From assembly GCA_032158295.1 (NCBI GenBank), contig CM063260.1, forward strand, positions 14,534,452 through 14,598,451: DNA of 64,000 bases. The letters are read 5' to 3'. Below the pieces are notes generated by a model. That model was not told where the DNA came from. It made no database searches and saw nothing but the letters and a program-made list of their open reading frames with translations. The stretch comes from Pycnopodia helianthoides (taxonomy: Eukaryota > Echinodermata > Asteroidea > Forcipulatida > Asteriidae). Positions 25,638-35,809 of the stretch are shown here, piece by piece. A program made the position numbers and the translations under genes. Each line of letters opens with the position of its first letter. Position 1 is the stretch's first letter.

Positions 25638-28461
25638 ATGGTGTTGCGGGATGTTGTCAAATCTTTAAGTCTGACCAAGACTATTGACGTCACATCAGCC
25701 CAGTCTCATTTTCGGAGATGTTTAACAACGCTAGACTTAACCATCCTTGGTATTGGAACAATGATGGGAACTGGGCTGTATGTTCTAACTGGTGTCGTTG
25801 CCAAAGAAACGGCTGGTCCCGCAGTTATCATCTCTTTACCTTATTGCTGCAGTGGTGTCCACAATGGCTGCAATGTGTTACGCAGAGTTTGGTTCACGGG
25901 TACCAATCACTGGATCTGCATATACGTATACCTACGTCACTATTGGTGAACTTTGGGCCTTTCTGATTGGTTGGAATCTTATTCTTGAGTACGTGGTGGG
26001 TGGAGCCGCAGTTGCGCGATCTTGGAGTGGATATTTTGATGAGTTAATTGGGTATAGGTTAAGTAATTTCAGCAAGAATGTCATATTTGGAGGCGAACCA
26101 ATAGATGTGCCATATATAGATGAATTTCCGGACTTTTTCTCGGGTCTTCTGGTCGTACTAATCTCGATCCCAGTGTCTCTGGGTGCCAATATATCAGCAA
26201 AATGCATCAACGTCATGGCAGCTATTAACGTAGGGGTGATTCTGTTTGTCTTTATTGCAGGATTGGTCATTGGAGATTTTGATAACTGGAACAATTTCTT
26301 TCCCTTTGGATTTTCGGGTGCAGTTGCAGGTGCTGCTAGCTGTTTCTTTGCCTTTGCTGGTTTTGATGTGATATCTTTGTCTAATGAAGAAGCAGTTGAT
26401 CCGATGAGGAGTGTTCCAAGGGCTACTGGGTTATCGGTGATACTAGCGTGTCTATGTTACATTGCAGTATCTGTGTCTCTCACAATCATGGTTCCCTACA
26501 GTGAAATTTCAGACAACTCGTCCTTCGCTCATGCATTTGCAACACACGGTCTGTTATGGGCAAAATATATCGTTGGTTTAGGCGCATTATGCGGCATGTT
26601 AACCTCTCTGCTGGGTTCTCTTTTTTCTATACCTCGTTCGGTTTACGCCATGGCAAATGATGGCCTGCTTTTTGTATGGTTAGCTAGAGTGTCTAAGCGA
26701 ACGCAAGTCCCAGTTGTGGCAACATTCATATTTGGTGTATTGTGTGCAGTAATGTCATCTTTTTTAATTTGAGTTCACTTGTAGAATTTATGTCTATTGG
26801 TGCTTTAATGGCCTATGGTATAGTGTCTGGGGCTGTGATAGTCCTTCGATATCAACCGCGTGTTGACTTTAGTCACTCCAGTGTAGAATTTGACTTAGAC
26901 GAGAATGAAGGAGACAAAGAGGAGGAGGAGAAAATAGTGTCTAGTGATGTAACGAACCAAGATCAAGAAGTCAAAGCGTTTTTAAACAGGGAAGGTCGTC
27001 TGAAGCAACAATTTGAGTTTCTTAAGTTTCTGGATAACAGTCACCCTGGCAGAATGGTGTCTGTGTGTCTGTTGTTGACGGTCGTTTTCCAGACTGCTGC
27101 CGTAGCGGTTGCCGTAGCAGCCCAGGACAACATCACGAAGGGAGAATGGTGGGACTGTTACCATGGTGATTGTCTTAGCCGTCGCGGCAGTTGTTGCATT
27201 TCTTCCTATACCATTGCACAATCAAGCAAGGCACGACGGAAAGACGTACAGGGTAAGTTAGCACAGCTGCAGTTTTGGTCAGTAGGAGTAAGGGCAAGTA
27301 ATGTGTATTTAGCGATGTGCAACATAACTGGAGTACCCGTTCACGGAGATGAAATGAATTATATCAATTGTTAAATGCAATACTGCTCAATCATCTTATC
27401 ATTGTGATTCTTATTCTATACCTTTATGACACATCCAACTTTACGAAGATTTGTATTTATGAACATTGTTGTATCACTATACGATAGGTGCCGTTTGTGC
27501 CGTACCTGCCGATAGTGAGTATACTGTGCGATGTCATACTAATGGCTATGCTTCAACCAATCACTTGGGTTCGATTTGCAATTTGGGTTGGAATAGGTGA
27601 GTTATCATAGTTATAGTCCCTTCTCGAAACCACGGTTTCAGCTATAGGGCTTTGGCTTAGGCTTCGTCAGTTATTTTGTAAACGTGTGTTTCGGTGCGGA
27701 GCTTCAAATAGGTAGACGGAGCCTAAGCCGGAGCCGGAGCCCAAGCCGTGGTTTCGAAAGCGCCCTTGATATTTGAAGTTGCTTGTAGAACATCTGTAGT
27801 TTTCTCTAATGATTGGAGCTTCAACATTTCAGTTGTTTAAGTTTGAATTCTTAATTTCCAAATGTAAGTTTTGAGGCAATGCATGTTGAATAATTGATTT
27901 ATTTGATAGTATTTTCGGTTTGCAAGTTGTGTCCACTTCCCTGAGTAAAATTTAGTTCTGATAGTAAACTTGTCTTCTAAATTATCCTTTGCAGCAGTAG
28001 AGATAAAGTGGATCGAGGGGAGGGTGTTCTGAAAATAATATCTTCAGATTTGTGAGATTTGTTTGTTCTGAAAGAACATGTCCTGCTATTTCTATCTACT
28101 GCGGTGCTGTGTGGATCGGGGGAGGCTTCTCGTATCTTCACTATCCCTGAGTAAGATCAGTTTGGTCTCGACGTTTCGACTAGCCTGCTCCAGTCATCGT
28201 CAGGGTGATTGGTTCATTGGTTATTTTATTGATTAATCTATTTTGATGATCTTTGTTAAAGGCATGCTGTTGTATGTATTCTACGGCTATCATCACAGCG
28301 TCGAACGCTTAAGAGGGGCATCTAAGACACAAGAAAAATACCAAGTCTTATCTGATGGTAATAATGTGACGTCATCGCTGCCTCTGTATGGCTCAACTGT
28401 GCACGAAAAACAACCTAAATCTAATTCAAATTCAGCAGAGACTGATACTTATGTCGACTAA
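25638..28461 (+). pseudogene. Cationic amino acid transporter copy with three frameshifts
   Basis: Same exon plan as the minus-strand CAT gene: 25638-27252, 27488-27596 and 28262-28461, with all splice sites kept. Against the intact copy there is an extra A at 25838 (ISFLIAA becomes ISLPYCC), a missing A after 26760 (MSSIFNL becomes MSSFLI-stop) and an extra A at 27154 (GEWWAVTM becomes GEWWDCYH). Reading the fragments in turn recovers almost the whole transporter, with changes such as NPIDVPYIAEF to EPIDVPYIDEF. The C-terminal exon is open and has two extra residues (NSNS). The protein as written would stop early after residue ~100. All three breaks are single A residues, so sequencing error must be excluded; otherwise this is a recent pseudogene. 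Substitutions against the other copy include both silent and amino-acid changes, suggesting weak constraint. Confidence 0.7.
27625..27756. mobile_element. 132-bp inverted-repeat element, second CAT copy
   Basis: Counterpart of 17134-17265, with ends CGAAACCACGG and CCGTGGTTTCG. Same intron position and same length. Confidence 0.75.
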
Positions 28462-28736
28462 AAAATATCCGGATGGATTATACCGAAATAAATACTAAAG
28501 GTTAAATAAATAATATTATTAGACTGACACACAAACTTTCAGTCCTAACTTATTTTATTGTTTTGATTATTGTTTATACATTTCAAACGTTTCATAACCG
28601 ATTATTCTTTAGAAGTTTTAAGATTATACATGAAATGCTTTCAGCTATTGTTAAACTGTCGCTATGTACTAGAACCGACCTGGTGATTGACCAGGATCCA
28701 TCCTCACTCTAACAAAATCCAACACCATGGGTAACT
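28462..28736. other. CAT copy 3' flank
   Basis: AT-rich sequence after the stop codon. CGAAATAAATAC at 28482 contains AATAAA, a possible polyadenylation signal. No gene is seen. Confidence 0.5.
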
Positions 28737-29550
28737 TTAAAGGAACACGTTGCCTTCAGGTTGGGCGCTGTTGGGCGCTTTTGGGCTATAACAAGCGTTT
28801 GATGTATAATGAGCACGCTCGGAAAGATGTTTAAAAAGTAGAATATAATGATCCACACAAACGTGCCTTAGAAATGCTTCGCTTTTGATAACTTTCTCGA
28901 AACAAAACGCTCCGCTATTTATGGGAGTCAAGATTTTGACTCCCATAAATGGCGGACAAATTCTATTAGTCTTATTTCCAGTCGCAGCTGTTGAACTACG
29001 ACTGAGCAATTATGTTATTAAAAAATTTACGATTACCATCTGTTTATTGTATTCCAATAAATATCCAGTTAATAAATGAATGAAAAAAGAAAGAAAAAAA
29101 CATACGTTAAATAATAAGTAGCAAGTCCCCACGTCTCGGTCCGTCCGGGCATCCAGGGACGTACTAGCAGAAGCAAAACCCCGCGGCCATACCACCCATA
29201 GACCTCCCCCTGCATGCTGCAGTACAGTAGACGACGCGAAGACAGGGTTCTCGTACAATGTATGATTTTAGCGGGGCCAATCTAGTAACACCGATGCTTT
29301 GTGTGGTGTAAGAAGGTCTGGTACCCGTTACTGTTATTGCATCGACGATCGTATTGACGGCTTGAAAAACGTATACATTTCGCGGGACATGTCTCGGGGG
29401 TCAGAGGTCAATGTTTTTTTTTTTTAAATTACCATTCACTAATTATAACACATTAAAGGTGTTTTATTGCAAGAACAACTCTTAATAAGTATAAGGAACA
29501 CCTCCAAACAGTAAAATTTCATGAGATTTGAAGGCAACGTGTTCCTTTAA
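28737..29550. mobile_element. Terminal-inverted-repeat element bounded by TTAA, 814 bp
   Basis: The left end TTAAAGGAACACGTTGCCTT is the exact reverse complement of the right end at 29531-29550. TTAA at both ends would fit a TTAA target duplication (piggyBac-type) or be part of the ends. An internal palindrome has 15-base arms at 28917-28931 and 28936-28950, extendable to about 20 with one mismatch. It carries no transposase frame, so it is non-autonomous. The right half is unlike the left, so it may contain another insertion. Confidence 0.8.
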
Positions 29551-29624
29551 CTCCTAACTGTTGGACTCTGATTATGGTGGTATGCCTGATCCCATGAGTG
29601 ATTTACTGAACCATGTATTTTCTG

Positions 29625-32462
29625 CTAAATCTCTATATTAGATATGAGCTCCAATTCATCTAGCTGTTGTTGTTGTTTTCTCTTCTTGGGTAAATCGTAA
29701 ACAAGTTGGTCCCAAAATAGGCGGGATGTCATGCGCAAGCATCGATTTACAGTCATTTGTAGTTTAATATCTTCGCTCAGAGAGTCCTTGGGTACATCTT
29801 CAACTAATATTATAATTAAACGATTTAATTTTCCTGAAAGAGTTTGCGCATGGGCAACTTGAAATTCTAAAGCACACCACTCGTTTCGAAGAAAACTTTC
29901 ACTTAGAAATATGATCGTTCTCTTGCTAGAGTTAATGGATTCCACAATAGTCGATGCGTTTGGACTACCGATTGGGAAGTCACGATGACGAAAGCAGACA
30001 ACGTAAGGAGTCGCCATTGTCTCTAACCTGGCGCATACATCTTGGATAGCCTCTTTAATGTTTTCATCACTGTATGCAAGATATGCATCATAAAGAAAGT
30101 CTTCGTCGTCATTGCCCTCTTCATTGGCAAAGTGAATTCCAATACGGGTGTAAAAGAGAACTTGAATGACATACCTGTACCGAATGCATAAAATAGTTGC
30201 GACAACGATTATAAAAACCGTGCAACAAATTGCAGCCAGCAAGCCACTATCGAAATCAGTCACTATTTTTATGATGACGTCACTTCCATTTGTACAACCA
30301 AAATCTTGATCGGGTACTTGGATGACAGGTTCCCAGACGTCTCTGGTTTTGTTTAAAAGACACTGAACGCTCTGGATTTCCTCTACAATACGGAAATTTG
30401 CTTGCATCCAATGTTTCAACCATAACAGAGAACAGTTACAAATAAAGGGGTTGCTATGGATACGCAGCGATTGCAACTCATCCGTAGAATTGAACAAGCC
30501 ATCTGGAAGTGTTTGTAGATTGTTGTTACTTAAGTCAATACGTTGTACTCTTTGACTTGACGAAAACATATCACCTCTTACGTATCCAAGTATGTTACCA
30601 TGGAGATCTATATCCATCAGTGACGTCATATTAATCATTTCACGACTACTGAGTTCGTATAACTGATTATTTTCAAGAGACAACGTTTCAAGACTTGACA
30701 AGTCAGAAAAAGTTCCCGATGCAATTGAGGTCAGGCTGGTGTTACTCAAAATAAGCGTTTCCAAATGACTGAGACCAGAAAAACTATCGTTTGGTAAATC
30801 ATATCCCATTACGATGCACACAATACACTTAAATATAACCATGGAAACAGGCAATGGGTGTGCATGTATATTACTGACTGTGTTCATTTGATTACAAATG
30901 ATGATTGGTGCGTTGTCTATTGTTCTATTGTAGCAGTTGCATCCTTGTATGACACAAAGATCAAGTGGACACCACAATTGATTCTTGTCAAGTTGCATTA
31001 ACTTTGTACCTTCTACATATGACGGTGTTACACATACGTACTCATCAACGTCATCTAATTGTATCGGATAGTAATACTCTCTCCCGGTAACTCTCACAAT
31101 ATAAGCTAAAAAACATCCACACTCGAATGGATTTCCAGCCATCAGTAGAGAAACTGCCGATTCTCTGTTTATATCGACAAGAAACCAATTTACAAATGCC
31201 TCTGGAATATAATTGAACTGATTAAATCGAAAATCGGCGGATATCAGTTTGGGAGTCGTTGATATGGAACCAAACTCCATATGTGACAACAAATTGCACT
31301 TAAAATCAATTGTATGTAATAATGGTAAGCCCGACACGGCCCCAATCTCAAGACTTTTCAATCTATTATACGAGAAATCAACAGTAACTAGATTGGTCAT
31401 TTTCATCTGAAGAAGAAATGGTGTTATTTTTTCCAACGCGTTGTGTGAAATATTGAGTGTTGCAAGCTCTCTCAAGGGGGCTCCAATGGTCGGAGACTGA
31501 TTGAAGTCTATGAGTAAATTGTATTCAAGTCTAAGTTCTTTCAGTGACGTCAAATCGTCAAAAATTCCATGCGGAAGGCTCTCTATCTCATTGTAGCTAA
31601 GGTTAAGGTATTTAAGATGTGTGAGTCCACGAAAAACACCAGTCTGTACGTTGCGTAGTTTATTCTCCTGTAGGTCCAACTCAACAAGAGACGTCAATGA
31701 TGTAAATGTCCCTTCTTCAATCAAACTAATGTTATTTTGAGACAATTTTAGAATGTGAAGACGACCACAACTTTTAAAAGTTCCATTCAATATCTTGGAG
31801 ATTTTATTTGCATTAAGATACAAACTGAAAAGTTTAGTCATTCCTGCAAATGCTCTAGAAGAAATAGTCACAATCTGATTGTTGTTGAGGGATAAATTTG
31901 ACACGTTCTTTTCCGGGTTTGAACCGAACGCAAAGTCTGGTAACATGTTGATTAAATTTGTTTGTAGACGCACGATAATGGTCTCGTTACAATCATTGTA
32001 GATTTGTCCAAATGCAGGAAGGCTTTCATCCGTCAAAGATGTGTACATGAACTCAGTTACCAGCAAAGCAGAAGACTCGAAAAAGGTATCGGCAGAGATG
32101 GTGTCTATCAGACAGAAGACAACCTGAAGATGACTGATTGTTTTAGCATGTTTGAAGAATGTTCTAGATGTAAGGTTGTGACTTGTAGGGTCGTTTGGAC
32201 ACAACACGTTGATTTGATACGTTAATGGAATGGCATTTATCAACGCATCGAAGTCTACAACCGTGGCTGAGATGACGCACTGTACTGATGAATACAATGT
32301 TGAGTTGCTTGTCCCGTCGTCGTCAGCAGCCCAAGAACACTGGCATGTGTTGTAGTTAGGTACACAATTCACTTGACGGTCCCCGACATGGTCCCTCTTC
32401 GAATCACAGCAACATACAATAATAGCCACCAAGAAACAAAGTACTATTAACTTCGACGACAT
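29625..32462 (-). CDS. Toll-like receptor, multiple-cysteine-cluster type
   Basis: A membrane receptor for innate immune sensing that signals through its TIR domain to MyD88-type adaptors. A single exon encodes 945 residues. Residues 1-20 are a signal peptide (LIVLCFLVAIIVCC). Leucine-rich repeats run from about 185 to 430 and are closed by a Cys cluster (NPFECGC at 444). A second Cys cluster (CVIQGCNCYN, about 503) opens a second LRR block (530-670) closed by NPFICNC at 671. Residues ~740-760 are the membrane span and ~790-925 the TIR domain. TIR box 1 is YDAYLAYS (791), box 2 is RDFPIG (827) and box 3 is FW (916). Two LRR blocks with internal cysteine clusters are the Drosophila Toll-like or mcc layout, not the usual vertebrate layout. 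The stop at 29625 follows a polar tail. The start is the first Met, directly before the signal peptide. Ligand unknown. Confidence 0.96.
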   Translation of the reverse strand: MSSKLIVLCFLVAIIVCCCDSKRDHVGDRQVNCVPNYNTCQCSWAADDDGTSNSTLYSSVQCVISATVVDFDALINAIPLTYQINVLCPNDPTSHNLTSRTFFKHAKTISHLQVVFCLIDTISADTFFESSALLVTEFMYTSLTDESLPAFGQIYNDCNETIIVRLQTNLINMLPDFAFGSNPEKNVSNLSLNNNQIVTISSRAFAGMTKLFSLYLNANKISKILNGTFKSCGRLHILKLSQNNISLIEEGTFTSLTSLVELDLQENKLRNVQTGVFRGLTHLKYLNLSYNEIESLPHGIFDDLTSLKELRLEYNLLIDFNQSPTIGAPLRELATLNISHNALEKITPFLLQMKMTNLVTVDFSYNRLKSLEIGAVSGLPLLHTIDFKCNLLSHMEFGSISTTPKLISADFRFNQFNYIPEAFVNWFLVDINRESAVSLLMAGNPFECGCFLAYIVRVTGREYYYPIQLDDVDEYVCVTPSYVEGTKLMQLDKNQLWCPLDLCVIQGCNCYNRTIDNAPIIICNQMNTVSNIHAHPLPVSMVIFKCIVCIVMGYDLPNDSFSGLSHLETLILSNTSLTSIASGTFSDLSSLETLSLENNQLYELSSREMINMTSLMDIDLHGNILGYVRGDMFSSSQRVQRIDLSNNNLQTLPDGLFNSTDELQSLRIHSNPFICNCSLLWLKHWMQANFRIVEEIQSVQCLLNKTRDVWEPVIQVPDQDFGCTNGSDVIIKIVTDFDSGLLAAICCTVFIIVVATILCIRYRYVIQVLFYTRIGIHFANEEGNDDEDFLYDAYLAYSDENIKEAIQDVCARLETMATPYVVCFRHRDFPIGSPNASTIVESINSSKRTIIFLSESFLRNEWCALEFQVAHAQTLSGKLNRLIIILVEDVPKDSLSEDIKLQMTVNRCLRMTSRLFWDQLVYDLPKKRKQQQQLDELELISNIEI

Positions 32463-32733
32463 GGTTATTAATGACTTTATAAGAGGTTCAATTCAACCAT
32501 GGAGGAAGAAAATTACAAACAACGGCACTCGGCTTATAATTATTTGGCAATAGCATGCGCACTCACGTAATATCAAACGGAGTGCAGGGTGCCAGGTGCC
32601 AGGGTTAAGTACGTGATGACACAATGATATGTTTTTGCAAAGGTTACTTTGCAACTAGTACACTGAGGCGGAGCTCATGTGGAGGGCGGAAGTTCTTATC
32701 TTTAACTCGGCTCAGTTAGGGGTCTATTTGCTT

Positions 32734-32756
32734 GGTTAGGGTTAGGGTTAGGGTTA
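32734..32756. repeat. Interstitial telomere-like (TTAGGG)n
   Basis: Three to four tandem GGTTAG units upstream of the TLR gene. Confidence 0.8.
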
Positions 32757-33249
32757 TCACAGTATTATCACATCAGCGTAGCATGTTTACAACAGCGACC
32801 TTCAACTGTGCTTCGACATTCTATTTCCTGGTCGTATTATTTTAAAGACGTGCTTTTCTCCATAGTGAATTTGTGCCTATGCTCTATGGTCATGCTCTAT
32901 GGTACATTCTAGAGCTGCAATTCATGTGACTTGGTGGCAAGCAACTCTAGAGCAAGGACAGTGCAATGCGTCATCCCATGGAGCATCTCAGCAACAGTTG
33001 TGTATTCAATTTTAGGGGGCGCACCAGTTTCTAGGGGGCACTTCTGGCCAATTAGAAACTGTATTTTTCAATTGCGTTTTCCCGAAAAAGGCACCTTTAA
33101 GCGCTCTTGTCATTATGCTGTTTAGTCTTATGAGATAATCTGACCATAAAGAACGTGGAGGTTAAACAAATACAACTGTCTGCGTACGAATTCGCTCTGT
33201 CCTAGACTTGACCCAAGTCGGTCTTTCGCCGAGTCCTTGTTCGCCTAAT

Positions 33250-34735
33250 CCACTGGCAGCATGCAAATGTATTTTCTGCAGCACACGTCGGCTATGGAGT
33301 CAACAGTTAAGGGATAGCAGGGCTTGCCCTTAATTTTTTCTGAGAGTAGCCCACCGGGCAAGTAAATTGTGTTTTATACTAGCCCGCAGAAATTTTTACT
33401 AGCCCGAGAAAATTTGTTTGGAAAAAACATAACCATTAAATCAGGTTTAATGTTCTTGTTGACTACTGAGAAGGTTGAGTGACTTTTGTTCATGGCTAGA
33501 AATCATTGTTGCTGCGTTTTCTCCCTAGTTTGGTGACGGATTTTGGATTTTTAACGGTGGACATTTACCGCCACATGTTGCAGCCCGGTAGTAAAAATTC
33601 TCTGTGAACACGTTTTAGTTGCTTGTACTCCGCATAAGCCTGTGTGGTTACGGTTATTTTTGTAAACTTGTTACCATTTCTGAAACGGTCGGTTAACCGT
33701 CCGTTTCAGACACAAAATTAAGGGTTTAAAAAAAATCATTTACGCAACCGTGCATGCGATCGTAAACATTGCGTCTTCATAACACTAACACTACAACATT
33801 TTGACTTGGCACAACCACGCCGCAAAATAAACCTATAAAACAACAAACAAAAATAAAATAAAGAGAAACAAATCTTACATTATACAATTAACTAATCTTT
33901 CCATTCATCCAGGGGATCCTAAACTCTGTCATTTTTGTAAAATGAAGCCTAAATGTTGCGTAGTTTTTCGTAAAACCAGCCGACATTTCGGATTTTAATA
34001 AGTGTGCTCCGCAGACCACGCTGTCAACGGATTTTGCGTGCGGACCAGCGACGCCATTGCTGTATACGCTTTTATCACGACACCAGTGATAATGATTATT
34101 GCACGTTCGGGGGGAAGAACCTTCTGCATAGAAACGTAGAGTCTTTCGTCAAGGCGTTTGTAACCGGATTTTGTATGCTATCGCGTACCGCGCTGGTTGT
34201 TTCTCATTCTATCGTATTGTTTTGACACGCCCTCTAGCGTTCAATGTTTCTTAGCTTTATTGTAGCACGCAAAGTCACGTGATAACAAAGACTACAGACT
34301 TGTAAAGTGGAAACGATGTGACTGCTTGTGTGTCGCACGGGTAGCACGAGATCACGATGTGGTCATGCGTTCCGCGGCACTTTCAAGTGATTTTTTTACG
34401 GTTATCCGAACCGTAAACGTGTAGCGTGGTTGCATTTGCAACAAAATAAAGTTACATTCATTACACATAAAAGGTAATTAAGCTTTGAAGATTTATTTTT
34501 ATTTTCTTTTATCACATCTGACAAACAAGGAACGTGCACATATTTTTAAGTAGCCCGCCGGGCAAGTTGAGAAGTGGTTTTTACTTGCCTGCAGCAGTTT
34601 TTACTAGCCAATGTACGCCGGGCTAGCGTTAAGGTCGAGCCCTGGATAGGGAAGAACAGCCTATCTCTTAACTGTTGACTGTATTGACGAAGTATACTGC
34701 AGAAAAAAATCGCTGGCGGCATGCACTCCAAAACA
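33250..34735. repeat. Outer inverted repeat flanking the hAT-like element
   Basis: AGTCAACAGTTAAGGGATAG (33298-33317) matches the reverse complement of 34661-34680 with one change. The match extends outward through CTGCAG and a CTGGCAGCATGC / GCTGGCGGCATGC block. The hAT-like element therefore sits inside an older palindromic element. Confidence 0.65.
33318..34644. mobile_element. hAT-like non-autonomous transposon, 1.3 kb
   Basis: Left end CAGGGCTTGCCCTTAA and, on the opposite strand, right end CAGGGCTCGACCTTAACGC. CAGGGCTCGAC-type ends are characteristic of many animal hAT elements. Sub-terminal blocks with AGCCCGCCGGGCAAGT or AGCCCACCGGGCAAGT occur at both ends. No transposase frame is seen. 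GATAG flanks both sides, but a clean 8-base target duplication is not resolved. Confidence 0.7.
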
Positions 34736-35809
34736 CCACAATTTCACCACTTTGTTGCGTGCCCTCATCGCCAGGAATGTTGCCAATCAACTCTGCTATC
34801 GAAAGTCCGACTTGATGAATCCGCCAGGAGGCACCCCCTGCGTGTAGGCCTATGTAGTTATTCAAAATGTATAAGCAAAAAAAGCAGTTTAAATATGCAA
34901 CATACGCGTCCACTGCTAACCAATGAAATCATTTCAATTTATGACGACTCTTTCATTCGTAAAGTTCGTGTGCACAAATTAACTCCACGAAGTTACATAC
35001 AGTTTGTCCTTTCTCTATGGTTTGACTGTGAAGAATCGATATTGATAGATTATCTATGAACAACAAAACAAAAACTTTTATAAGCCAGACTCTTTGTTGG
35101 ATAGATTTCCTATTTTTGACGAATTTCCGTTTTATGTTTAGATATATTTTTGAAGGTGTACCAATGGACTGTTCGTGCAGTCAGAGCAGACTGCTGCACA
35201 ATGAACTGATGAACCCCAAACGTTTGAGGTGACTTTCACTTTGAACAAGCTGCTAATTATGGGAAGAAACTCTGGATAAGTTTTCCCAAGTATTCCCAAG
35301 TTTTGAAGAACTTCCATTTACATTTAGACATTTTAAAGAAAAAAGTTCTCTGAGGGTGTATGTAACAATGGAGTGTGCGTATTAACTATGATCTTGCTCC
35401 GGTGCATGCTTCCAATTCCCTCGGTCCTGCCAGTTCGTGGGGGAATGGAGCTCCGCCGAGCCCCACAAGGAATTAGGGTTAGGTATACACCCAAGCCATG
35501 GAGGAAGGAAAAGAGGCCGGTCATCCATTCCCAGATCTCAAAAAGGCTTACTTAGCAAGAATGCTGTCCTTGTATAACTTGATATTAATTATCCTGTCAT
35601 TACTGTTATACAACTAACTACAAACAATGTATTATTCAGTTTTCAAAAGACAGTATTGAAATAAAATAATATAGACCTACTCGAAATAACGTAACCAGCG
35701 ACGCCTCGTCAGTATAATGTAGATCAATGGGTTAATTCGACAGTTAAATTCGAGCAATGTTTCTTTCGTGTTGTATCGCGCCCTCTCTTGACTAGTTATT
35801 TTTCTCAAC

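Larger units (their letters stand above)
25440..28500 (+). repeat. Right arm of the CAT inverted duplication
   Basis: Homologous to 16425-19440 in inverted orientation. The inner boundary is near CTCCTGGGTCCGCC and the outer boundary shortly after the stop codon, around AAAGGTTA. Confidence 0.88.
32463..35809. other. Intergenic DNA between TLR and SEC62
   Basis: The two genes diverge from here. It holds a telomere-like repeat, a nested transposon (33318-34644) and two loosely similar blocks near 35110-35190 and 35300-35380 (AATTTCCGTTTTATGTTTAG versus AACTTCCATTTACATTTAG). No exon is recognised. The SEC62 promoter should lie at about 35650-35809; no TATA box is obvious. Confidence 0.55.
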
